64,000 bases of DNA from Candidatus Rokuibacteriota bacterium. GTDB taxonomy: Bacteria > Methylomirabilota > Methylomirabilia > Rokubacteriales > CSP1-6. The notes beneath the pieces were generated by a model. It ran no database searches, was not told the origin of the DNA, and was given only the letters and a program-made list of their open reading frames with translations. This document shows positions 18,777 through 28,165 of the stretch, in pieces (positions within the stretch are counted from its first letter, which is position 1; every line of letters begins with the position of its first letter). The position numbers and the translations under genes are program-made. The DNA is taken from the NCBI GenBank assembly GCA_016184365.1, contig JACPCW010000073.1:1-64000 (forward strand), read 5' to 3'.

Positions 18777-20419
18777 AGGCCGAAGGCCTTCATGAGGCCA
18801 TCCAGCGCGCTCACGACGTCCGCGTGAATCTCGTCCGGGCGCATCACACCGGCGATCTCGTGGTAACGCGTGTACGGCAGTCCGGGAAGACCGGCGGCGG
18901 CAAGCGCCGGTGGCAGGATTTGGGTCCGGGCCTTCGTGACATTCAGATAGTCGTGGTCCGCCAGCGGCTCCCGCAGGACCGCGGGCGGTAGCTGATCCGC
19001 CAGGTACTTCTCGAGATCGGCGATGTGCGCCGGCGCCGCGGCAGCGCCGACCACGCGCTCGACGTACCGGGCGAGCGCCGCTGGATGGAGCAGGTAGCTC
19101 TCGATCTCGTATCGCCGCCACCGAAGCCGTTGGAAGCCTTGACCCTTCAGCTCGGTCGACCTGATGTCGGGATGAGCGTCGCCGTCGACCAGTTCGAGCG
19201 CCGGCAGCTTGTCGCTGACGAGTCGAAGCGCTTCATAGTGTTCGCGCGCCTTGATGCCAGGGCTGCCCGGCCTCGTTTCGGCCACGGTCGGCTTCCAGAA
19301 GAACGCACGTGATGTGAGCACGTCGTGTGCCGGGTGATTCAACACCCGCGCCCATGCGCGGAGGATCTCGAGATCGGTGTGGCCCTCGACGTACAGCACG
19401 CCAGGCGCGTTGAGGGCCTGCACGACATCGGTATGCGACAGCACGCGCAGCGACTCGATGAGCCGCGCGCGATCCTCCGTCGTCGCCAGCATCTGGGGTC
19501 CGTCGAACAGCACGCACAGCTCTCGCGGCTCGACGGCATCGATGATGACCTCGGAATGCGTGGCGATGACGAGCTGCGACCGCTGTTCCGCGGCAACCCG
19601 GCGCAGCTCGCCGTACACCGCATCCTGAAGGATCACGTGCAGATGGGCGTCCGGCTCGTCGAGGAGCAGGACCGATCCCGGGCGGGTATAGAGGAACGTC
19701 AGGAGCATGAGCACCTGCTGGAACCCGCTGCCCGCACTGCCGATGTCGAGCCGCGGACCGTTCTGGACCGACCGGTGCTCCGCGACGATATGCGCACCCG
19801 TCGCGTCCGGTGGGAGCAGATCGACCGCGAATAGACGGTGAATACATTCCTGCAGCGCCGGCCACGCCTTCTCCGAGTGGTTGGCCTCGACGAGCAGATT
19901 GCGCAGCACGTCGCCCGGTTTCGCCTGTCCGAGCAACTGGTCGATCTTGGGCCGCTGATAGACAGGCTCTTCGGTCCCCAGTCCGGACATCGCGGGCACG
20001 AACACCGTCGTGAGCGTGGCGTTTTTCAGGACATCCGGATCGGTCGCCCGCGGACGCACATAAATTTGCTCGGTGCTGTCCGCGAGGAACTCCATTGGAA
20101 TGGTCCAGCCCGCCGTACTCTGGATCTCGATCTCGACGGTGCCCTCGTAGGCGCGATCCCGCCAGAGCAGGTCGAACGTCCTGAGGGGCACGGCGCTGAA
20201 TGCCTGCCGCGCGATCGGCGCACGCGTATACCCGCCCCGATACCGGCGGAAGTCGTTCAATTCCTTCCAGCGCGTGAGCGCGAGGCTCCACGCCGAGACA
20301 GCCTGAAGGACGGAGGTCTTGCCCGTGTTGTTCGGGCCGGCGAGAACGACGTGACCGGGAAGGGTGAACGTGGCGTCGGCGAACCGTTTGAAGCGACGAA
20401 GGATGACCCGATGAATCAC
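18773..20419 (-). CDS. OLD/GajA-like AAA ATPase with C-terminal TOPRIM domain
   Basis: Walker A GPNNTGKTS, Walker B SVLLLDEPDAHLH, ATHSEVII, TOPRIM VEGHTDLEIL ... LVDGDAHPD, EIESYLLHP. Confidence 0.85.
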   Translation of the reverse strand: MIHRVILRRFKRFADATFTLPGHVVLAGPNNTGKTSVLQAVSAWSLALTRWKELNDFRRYRGGYTRAPIARQAFSAVPLRTFDLLWRDRAYEGTVEIEIQSTAGWTIPMEFLADSTEQIYVRPRATDPDVLKNATLTTVFVPAMSGLGTEEPVYQRPKIDQLLGQAKPGDVLRNLLVEANHSEKAWPALQECIHRLFAVDLLPPDATGAHIVAEHRSVQNGPRLDIGSAGSGFQQVLMLLTFLYTRPGSVLLLDEPDAHLHVILQDAVYGELRRVAAEQRSQLVIATHSEVIIDAVEPRELCVLFDGPQMLATTEDRARLIESLRVLSHTDVVQALNAPGVLYVEGHTDLEILRAWARVLNHPAHDVLTSRAFFWKPTVAETRPGSPGIKAREHYEALRLVSDKLPALELVDGDAHPDIRSTELKGQGFQRLRWRRYEIESYLLHPAALARYVERVVGAAAAPAHIADLEKYLADQLPPAVLREPLADHDYLNVTKARTQILPPALAAAGLPGLPYTRYHEIAGVMRPDEIHADVVSALDGLMKAFGL

Positions 20420-23184
20420 GCGCCCAGGTCTTTGAGGCTCTTGATGACGAGCAGCTCGTTACCGCGGTCATCGATGACCTTCACGGCGATCTGCCGGTGC
20501 TCGCCCGCTTCGAACGGCGCGCTCGTCGTGCCGGCGAGGTGGTCCCATACCGAATCGTCGTAGTCACGGCCGAGGGCCCGTCGGAGGTCGTTCCAGGCGC
20601 CCGTCCGCGGGAAGAACGCCTGGCTGACGTGGAAGCAGAGCCCGTTGTAGTCGGTGTCGAGGAACCAGGCCGGGACGTCATCCCCGGCGCGATGATCGGC
20701 CTTCATCGTCGTCGGGTCGAACACGTCGAGGCCGATCAGTTCCACCTCATACCGGGCCGGGTCGCCTTTGTGCTGTCCCTTGAGGGCCCGGACACGGACT
20801 TCCGGTAACCCGCATACGCTGAAGATCTGGCTCGAGCGCATGTTCTTGAGCAGGTCGCCCATCATCAGGTCGGGGGTGGCCTGCACGTAGGTGGCCGGCA
20901 ACATCCCCATGTCGGCCGCGCGGTCGATGAGCACGCGCGCGTCGGGCTGAATGGCGAAGCCGACGACATAGAGGTGCGCGTAGCCCTTGAGGTGTGCCTC
21001 GCGGAGCGCCTCGTGAACGAGCATCTGACTGATCGCGCCGTTTTCCGGCCCGAAGAGGAACGCCACGGGTTTGTCACCGTTGCCGTTCGCCACCATCGCC
21101 TCGGCTGAGAGCGACAGCGTCTTAGCCGGCGGGCGGACGTTCTTCAGCGTGAGCGTCTTGCCGCCTCCCACGTGAAACACCGGGGACTTCCGCAAGACTT
21201 CGAGCATGCGATCGATGAACGAGCCGTGGTCATCGTCGAGTCCTCGGCTCTCCGCGCCGGCTTCGGATTCCCATTCGAGCGGCGTCGGAATCGTCGCCTC
21301 GAAGGTAAAGGGCCCGGTCACGCGGACAATTTCACGGTCGACATCCGGGCGGTCAAACAGCACGATCTCTTTCGCCCGCTCGTCCCCGGCGATGCTACCT
21401 TTCGTCACATACGGCACGATACCGCCCACGTCCTCACCGCGTCGATTCTGACGCCGCGAATAGCAGAACCCAGCCGCTGGGTCGCGCGAGTCGTCCTTCA
21501 ATGCGTAGTACGGCAACGTTGCCGTCAGGAGACGTTGTCTGGTGAGCGCCAAAGGTACACGGCTCGTGTCGATCATGATCCAGCGGCGCCCCCAATGCTC
21601 AGCAACGTATGCAGTGGTACCACTGCCGCACGTCGGATCGACGACCAAGTCGCCGGGATCGGTCGCCATCAACATGCATCGCTGCACGACACGAGTGCTC
21701 GTTTGTACGACATACGTCTTGTCCGCCGGCGCAGATGTGTCAGCCCACAAGTTCGTCAAGATAGAGACGGGCGAGTCACTGAGCTTGAGCACGTATCGGA
21801 GCGTCTCACCGTCTTCGTAAGGCTCGATTCGATTCGCCTTCGCTAGCTGCTCCATGCCTTCCGGATTCGTGAACCAACTATTTCCTTCGGGCGGTCGATA
21901 GTCCTTTCCGCGAAATCTGAACGTTGCGAGTCCCGACTGGTTGACGCCTGCTGGATACAGCGAGACTAGCTGAACCGGCGTCGATCCCGGCGGAAGAAGT
22001 CGATGATTGTTGATCTCATCTGCCGTCATCTTCCGTCGACTTCCATCGGGCAACTCGACATAGTTCCAATGCGTATCGCCTTCAACGGACATGGGAACGT
22101 AATGGGGCCGGAATTTAAGCCGCTCAACGTCCCTCGCCATCCACAACAAGAAATCGGTGACGCTCTCCAAATGTCGTGAGCCGAGAGGCATCGTCTTCTT
22201 TCGGAATGGGATGATCGCAACAAGGTTGTTCGCGCCGAACACTTCGTCCAAGACTTCCCGAACATGGTGCAGGTTTTCGTCGCTGATCTGGACGAAGATG
22301 CTGCCGCTCGGCTTGAGTAGCTCGCGGCTAAGGAGGAGCCGGTCCCGCATGTACGTCAGGTACGAATGCAGCCCCAGCTCCCACGTGTCGCGATACGCCT
22401 TCACCATCTCGGGCTCGCGCGTCATGTCCTCGTCGTCGTTGTGCGACACGTCACGGCGCCGGACGAACGGCTGGAAGTTCGAGCCGAACCGAACGCCGTA
22501 CGGTGGGTCCATGTAGATCATCTGGACCTGGCCGCCGAGCCCTTCGTAATGGAGGAGCGAGCTCATGACGACGAGCGAATCGCCGAGGATCAGGCGGTTC
22601 ACCCACTTGTCCTGGTACTCGTAGGCTTTCAAAACCTGATCGGTGACCGAGTGCCGCGGGTCGCCGAACAGCTCGAACATGTCCTGCTGCTTGTCCTTCC
22701 GGTGCCCGACGAGCGTCTCGACGATCGCCTTTGTCGAGAGGCGCTCATGCACGAACAGCGGGAGCGTCGGCACGTCGAAGGACATCCGCTCGGCCTTGCC
22801 CGCCCAGTCGAGGAACGGGCGGCCGAGCCGCTTCAACTGCTCGATGGCCTCTTGGAGGTTGCGGACCGTCGCCGCGACGCGGCCGTCTCCACTGGTGAAC
22901 TCTCGGGGCTCCGGGAAGACGTAAGGTGGCGGGAGAGCTGCTGCCTCCTGGATCTTCGCCAGCAGCCACTCGCCCACTTCGCGGGCAGAGTTCTGACCGT
23001 CCCATGCAAGCGCCGGCGCGAGTGAGGAGTCGTATCGGTATGTCTGCGGCGGCCTCTTCTTCCGGAACTGCGGCTGGGTTCCGACATCCGGCCGCATCGG
23101 GCTCGTCGCATCGTAGTGCGCGTAGCTCTCGGCGACCCGCGGCGTGGCCTCGCGTGGCGGACCGGTCGTGCGTCGCTTCTTCAT
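20416..23184 (-). CDS. site-specific DNA methyltransferase (type III Mod-like, beta class)
   Basis: motif IV MIYMDPPYG precedes motif I VVDPTCGSGTTA; long C-terminal extension; 4-nt overlap with ATPase gene. Confidence 0.92.
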   Translation of the reverse strand: MKKRRTTGPPREATPRVAESYAHYDATSPMRPDVGTQPQFRKKRPPQTYRYDSSLAPALAWDGQNSAREVGEWLLAKIQEAAALPPPYVFPEPREFTSGDGRVAATVRNLQEAIEQLKRLGRPFLDWAGKAERMSFDVPTLPLFVHERLSTKAIVETLVGHRKDKQQDMFELFGDPRHSVTDQVLKAYEYQDKWVNRLILGDSLVVMSSLLHYEGLGGQVQMIYMDPPYGVRFGSNFQPFVRRRDVSHNDDEDMTREPEMVKAYRDTWELGLHSYLTYMRDRLLLSRELLKPSGSIFVQISDENLHHVREVLDEVFGANNLVAIIPFRKKTMPLGSRHLESVTDFLLWMARDVERLKFRPHYVPMSVEGDTHWNYVELPDGSRRKMTADEINNHRLLPPGSTPVQLVSLYPAGVNQSGLATFRFRGKDYRPPEGNSWFTNPEGMEQLAKANRIEPYEDGETLRYVLKLSDSPVSILTNLWADTSAPADKTYVVQTSTRVVQRCMLMATDPGDLVVDPTCGSGTTAYVAEHWGRRWIMIDTSRVPLALTRQRLLTATLPYYALKDDSRDPAAGFCYSRRQNRRGEDVGGIVPYVTKGSIAGDERAKEIVLFDRPDVDREIVRVTGPFTFEATIPTPLEWESEAGAESRGLDDDHGSFIDRMLEVLRKSPVFHVGGGKTLTLKNVRPPAKTLSLSAEAMVANGNGDKPVAFLFGPENGAISQMLVHEALREAHLKGYAHLYVVGFAIQPDARVLIDRAADMGMLPATYVQATPDLMMGDLLKNMRSSQIFSVCGLPEVRVRALKGQHKGDPARYEVELIGLDVFDPTTMKADHRAGDDVPAWFLDTDYNGLCFHVSQAFFPRTGAWNDLRRALGRDYDDSVWDHLAGTTSAPFEAGEHRQIAVKVIDDRGNELLVIKSLKDLGA

Positions 23185-23303
23185 CGTCCTCCTCGCCGCT
23201 TGGCGCTCACGCGCGCGAGTGTAACAGGGCGGCTGTGCAGCTTACGAGCGTCAGCCGGAGGACCAGCGTGCACTCCAGGCCTTTTTTCGGCTTTCGATCC
23301 GGT

Positions 23304-23347
23304 GATGTGGATAGGCGCCGCTGTTTTATGCGGCTCCCATCCACATC
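23304..23347. terminator. 18-bp-arm hairpin at 3' end of DUF222-HNH gene
   Basis: GATGTGGATAGGCGCCGC-TGTTTTAT-GCGGCTCCCATCCACATC, 16/18 paired; overlaps the stop codon of the HNH ORF. Confidence 0.5.
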
Positions 23348-24717
23348 AGGGTAGTTCCGCCTCCGAGGCGCCGATCGGGCTTCTCCGTGGCAGCGGATTG
23401 GCCCGCGGATGCAGGACGTCGATCGCCCAGCCCACGTCGAGGCGCTCTCCGTGCCAGTCGGGACATGCGGTTCGCGGATGGATGCGCAGACCGGCGTGCC
23501 TGGATCGGAGGACGTGCACCGGATCGGCGGGCACCGCGACCGGAGGCGGGACGTCGGCCAGAACGCGCCCGTCCGGTCGGCGGAACTGGAGCGCGCCGTC
23601 CGGCTGTCGAGTGACCTGGTAACCCTCCTCGTGCACCGTCCGGTGGTGGCGGCGGCAGAGCATCGCCAGATTCGACAGCGTCGTCGGGCCGCCCTCTGCC
23701 CAGTGACGGACGTGATGCCCCTCGCCGAACCGGAGTCCGCAGCCCGGGAAGCGGCAGCCGCGGTCTCGATGGTGAAGCGCCCGCCGCAGCGCCGGTGGAA
23801 TCGTTCGCGTGCGGGCGCCGACTTCCACCACTCGGCCATCGGCGTCGTGTCGCATGACGACGCGGCTGGCATCGCAGGCCAGGCGCCGGAACGTTTCCGC
23901 GGAAACGCGCACACCGTCCTCGAGCACCGACTGTCCGGGCTGGTCCGGGTCCGCCAGCGCCGCGGCATCGACATGCACCACGACCTGATACCGCTCTCCG
24001 GGCGCTCCGGGGTCGAGCCCTTGATGGAGCGCCGACGCTGCGAGCAACGCCATCGCGTCGGCGTGCTGCTGAGCCATGGTCGGAATGTCTTGTGCCGGGT
24101 CCGTCGGGCGGGCTTCGGCGCGGGTCTGCTGGTAGAGCGTCTCACGCGCCGCTTCGAGCGCCCGCTGGAGCAGAGCGCCGACCTCGGGCGCGACTCGTCC
24201 GCGGATGACGAACATGCCGTCGTCGTCCTGGTACACGTGGAGCCCGCGGCTCTTGTGCTGCCGGGCGCTCTCCTGGGCCTCGGCCTGCCGGTCTACCCGC
24301 CGCCATCCGCGGACGACCCGCTCGACATGCGCCGCCGTCCCGGCGCGAGCCACCCCCAGCAGCCGCTCTTCCGTCTCCGGCGTCGCCACCCGGGTCACGG
24401 CTCGCACCTTGGCGTACGAGATCTCCCCGCACGCGAACGCGCTCGCGATGCGCGGCAGCGTGGCCAGCGCACGCGCCACCCGGACGCGTTCCCGGGCCGC
24501 GCCCTTGTCCAGCCCCGTCCGCCAGCTCAGCCAGTCAGCGCAGGATCGGAAACCGCCGCCCCAGCCCTCCTGGGCATCGAAGTCCCGGATCAGGTCGAGG
24601 AGCCGTGCGGTTGCGGCATCGAGGTGGGCGGAGACCTCGGCGATCTCATCGCCGAGCCGTTCGAGCTTCACGAGGTGTTCCGGGGTGGGAATGATCTCCG
24701 GCGAGCGCATTTCCATG
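23346..24717 (-). CDS. DUF222 / HNH endonuclease domain protein
   Basis: C-terminal HHRDRGCRFPGCGLRFGEGHHVRHWAEGGPTTLSNLAMLCRRHHRTVHEEGY HNH signature with DUF222-type N-terminus. Confidence 0.92.
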
Positions 24718-25012
24718 ACGAGTCCCCCTTGTGCTGCGGCGACTCTACACCTCGATTTCCGACCCGCCGGCGAGCCCCCTGGAGGAGCGATCTCCGCGCG
24801 GCCCCGGATTTTTTCGCGTCTCGACGTCAGACCGCCATTGGTGTCCGCCTGCGGCCTTTGGGGATGGCATTTCGAGAGCACTCGCGTTCGCGGGCCGGTA
24901 GCTCTGAAAAAACGTGTCAATAGGAAAGTGCGGGTGACGGCGATGCATCACCAGCTCGATCCCGGCGCGGCACGACGAGTCCGGAACGCGTCGTCGGCGC
25001 CGCGCTCGGCGG

Positions 25013-28000
25013 TCAGGAGCGCGCGGTGTGCTCGACCGAGCCGACCGCGACGCTCGCCGCCGCGTGCGCCGGCTGGCGGCGGCGCCAGAAGAACACGCGC
25101 GAGATCGAGTGCCGCGACAGCGCCTTCTGCGCACCGTCCATGTACAGGTAGAGGACGGGCGTGATGTAGAGCGTCAGCATCTGCGACACGAGCAGACCGC
25201 CGACGACCGCGAGACCGAGTGACCGGCGCGCGTCCGCGCCGGCGCCGATGCCGAGCGCGATGGGCAGCGTGCCCAGCAGCGCCGCCATCGTCGTCATCAT
25301 GATCGGACGGAAGCGCAGCAGGCAGCCCTTGTAGATCGCCTCGGCCGGCGTCATCCCGCTGCGCTCGGCCTCGAGCGCGAAGTCGATCATCATGATCGCG
25401 TTCTTCTTCACGATGCCGACCAGCATGATGAGTCCGACGAACCCGTAGACGTTCAGCTCGAGCCGGAAGAGCAGCAGCGTCGCGAGCGCGCCGACGCCCG
25501 CGGACGGCAGGCCCGAGAGGATCGTCAGCGGGTGGATGAAGCTCTCGTAGAGCACGCCGAGGATCAGGTAGATCACGAGGACCGTCACGAGGAGCATCAT
25601 GCCCTGCCCCTTGAGCGACTCCTGGAACGCCTGCGCGGCGCCCTGGAACGTGCCCGAGATCGTCGGGGGCACGCGCAGGTCGCGCTGCACGGCGTCGACC
25701 TGCGAGACGGCATCGGACAGCGAGACGCCCGGCTTCGTGTTGAACGAGATCGTCACCGACGGCAGCTGCCCGAGGTGCGTGACCGTCAGCGGTCCGAGGC
25801 CCGGCGTGATCGTCGCCAGCGATCCGAGCGGAACCAGACGCCCCCGGCCCGACCGCACGTAGAGCCGTTCGAGCGCCGTCAGGTCGCGCTGATACTCCGG
25901 GTCGACCTCGAGGATGACCCAGTACTGGTTCGACGGCGTGAAGATCGTCGACACCTGCAGCGACCCGTACGCGGCGCCGAGCGCGCTCTCGATCTGGTCC
26001 ACCGTGACGTCGAGGCTGGCCGCCTTGTCCCGGTCGATCTCGACCGTCACCTGCGGACTCGTGATCTGGAGGTCGGTGTTGACGTCCTGAAGTCCCGGCA
26101 GGCCGCGGAGCCGGTCGAAGAGGATCGGCGCCCAGTGGTAGAGCTCCTGCGTGTCCGGCGCCTGCAGCGTGTACTGGTACGTCGCCTTCGTGAGCTGGCC
26201 GCCGATGCGGATGAGCGGGAGCAGCTGCGGATACACCCGGATGCCCGGCACCGCCGCGAGCTGCCCGCGCAGCTCCTGGATGATCTTCTCGGCGTGCGGG
26301 CGCTCCGCGCGCGGCTTCAGCAGCGCGAAGAACCGGCCGTTGTTCAGGACGGTGCTCGACCCGGACGCGCCGATGAACGACATGAGCTGCTGGACGTGCG
26401 CGTTCTGGCGGACGACCGCCGCCACCGCCTGCTGCCGCTCGGCCATCGCGTCGAACGAGATGTCCTGCGCCGCCTCCGTGAAGGCGAACACCGAGCCGGT
26501 GTCCTCGGTCGGGATGAAGCCCTTCGGGATGATCGTGAAGAAATACGCCGTGAGGACGAACGTGAGCGCGAGCACCGCCATCGTGAACCGCCGGTGCCGC
26601 AGCGTCCACCGGAGCGTCCGGTCGTAGAGACGCAGCATGCCCTCGAAGAAGCGCTCGGACGCCTGGTACAGCGGGCTGTGATGCCGGTGCGGCGGCCGGA
26701 GGAAGCGGCTGCACAGCATCGGCGTCAGCGTCAGCGACACGACGCCGGAGACGAGCACCGCCGTCATGATCGTGACCGCGAACTCGTGCAGCACCCGGCC
26801 CACGACGCCGCCCATGAACAGCACCGGGATGAAGACCGCGGCGAGCGAGATCGTCATCGACACGATCGTGAAGCCGATCTCGCGCGCGCCCTTCAGCGCC
26901 GCTTCCATCCGGCTCTCGCCCGCCTCCATGTGGCGCACGATGTTCTCGAGCATGACGACCGCGTCGTCGACCACGAAGCCGACGCAGAGCGTGAGCGCCA
27001 TGAGCGAGATGATGTCGATCGTGTAGCCGAACAGGTACATCACCCCGAACGTGCCGACGATCGACAGCGGCACGGCGAGGCTCGGGATGATGGTGGCGGA
27101 CAGGTTCCGCAGGAAGAGGAAGATGACCATCACGACGAGCGCGATGGTCAGCATCAGCGTGAACTGCACGTCGTGCACCGACTCGCGGATGGCCACGGAC
27201 CGGTCGTAGACGACGTTGAGGTTCACGGACGCGGGAAGCTGCCGGCGGAACGTCGGCAGCAGCTTCCGGATCGCGTCGACCACCTCGACCGTGTTCGTTC
27301 CGGGCTGGCGCTGGACGGCGAGCACGATCGCGCGCTCGTCGTTGAACCACCCGGCGACCTTGTCGGTCTGCACGCCGTCGACGACCTTGCCGAGTTCCGC
27401 GAGGCGCACCGGCGAGCCGTTGCGGTACGCGACGACCACCGAACGATACGCGGCGGCGTCGGTGAGCTGGCCGGTGGCCTGCACGTTGACCGCCTGATGG
27501 TGGCCGGACAGCGTGCCCGTCGGCTTGTTGACGTTCGCGCGCGCGATCGCCTGCTCGACCTCGTCGATGCCGATGCCGCGCGCCGCGAGCGCCCGCGGGT
27601 CGACCTGCACGCGCACCGCGTACTTCTGCGAGCCGAAGATGAAGACCTGCGCCACGCCGCTGATCGTCGAGATGCGCTGCGCGAGGAACGTCTGCGCGTA
27701 CTCGTCGACCGTGTAGAGCGGCAGGGTCGGCGAGGAGAGCGCCATGTAGAGGATGGGCTGGTCGGCCGGATTGACCTTCTGATAGATCGGCGGGGTCGGC
27801 ATGCTCGCCGGCAGCAGCGGCGCCGTCTTGGCGATCGCCGCGGCCACGTCCTGGCCGGCCGCGTCGATGTTGCGCTTGAGCGTGAACTGGATCGTGATGT
27901 TCGTGACGCCGAGCCCGCTCACCGACGTCATCGAGTCGATGCCGGCGATCGTGCTGAACTGCCGCTCGAGCGGCGTCGCCACCGCCGAGGCCATCGTTTC

Positions 28001-28165
28001 CGGGCTCGCGCCGGGCAAGTTCGCGATGACCTGGATCGTCGGGAAGTCGACGTTCGGCAGGTCGTTGACGGGCAGGTTCTGGTACGCCATCGCGCCGAAC
28101 AGGAGGATGGCGACCATGAGCAGCGTGGTCAGCACCGGGCGGCGGATGAAAAGCTCGGGACTCAT
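25013..28165 (-). CDS. RND family multidrug efflux permease (AcrB/MdtB-like)
   Basis: MSPELFIRRPVLTTLLMVAILLFGAMAYQNLPVNDLPNVDFPTIQV; HAE1-type RND sequence throughout. Confidence 0.96.
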   Translation of the reverse strand: MSPELFIRRPVLTTLLMVAILLFGAMAYQNLPVNDLPNVDFPTIQVIANLPGASPETMASAVATPLERQFSTIAGIDSMTSVSGLGVTNITIQFTLKRNIDAAGQDVAAAIAKTAPLLPASMPTPPIYQKVNPADQPILYMALSSPTLPLYTVDEYAQTFLAQRISTISGVAQVFIFGSQKYAVRVQVDPRALAARGIGIDEVEQAIARANVNKPTGTLSGHHQAVNVQATGQLTDAAAYRSVVVAYRNGSPVRLAELGKVVDGVQTDKVAGWFNDERAIVLAVQRQPGTNTVEVVDAIRKLLPTFRRQLPASVNLNVVYDRSVAIRESVHDVQFTLMLTIALVVMVIFLFLRNLSATIIPSLAVPLSIVGTFGVMYLFGYTIDIISLMALTLCVGFVVDDAVVMLENIVRHMEAGESRMEAALKGAREIGFTIVSMTISLAAVFIPVLFMGGVVGRVLHEFAVTIMTAVLVSGVVSLTLTPMLCSRFLRPPHRHHSPLYQASERFFEGMLRLYDRTLRWTLRHRRFTMAVLALTFVLTAYFFTIIPKGFIPTEDTGSVFAFTEAAQDISFDAMAERQQAVAAVVRQNAHVQQLMSFIGASGSSTVLNNGRFFALLKPRAERPHAEKIIQELRGQLAAVPGIRVYPQLLPLIRIGGQLTKATYQYTLQAPDTQELYHWAPILFDRLRGLPGLQDVNTDLQITSPQVTVEIDRDKAASLDVTVDQIESALGAAYGSLQVSTIFTPSNQYWVILEVDPEYQRDLTALERLYVRSGRGRLVPLGSLATITPGLGPLTVTHLGQLPSVTISFNTKPGVSLSDAVSQVDAVQRDLRVPPTISGTFQGAAQAFQESLKGQGMMLLVTVLVIYLILGVLYESFIHPLTILSGLPSAGVGALATLLLFRLELNVYGFVGLIMLVGIVKKNAIMMIDFALEAERSGMTPAEAIYKGCLLRFRPIMMTTMAALLGTLPIALGIGAGADARRSLGLAVVGGLLVSQMLTLYITPVLYLYMDGAQKALSRHSISRVFFWRRRQPAHAAASVAVGSVEHTARS

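Noticed and set aside
24915-24920. Perfect TTGACA (minus strand) upstream of the DUF222-HNH gene as a promoter -35 box
   Set aside because: No convincing -10 hexamer at 16-18 nt spacing; a lone hexamer is insufficient.
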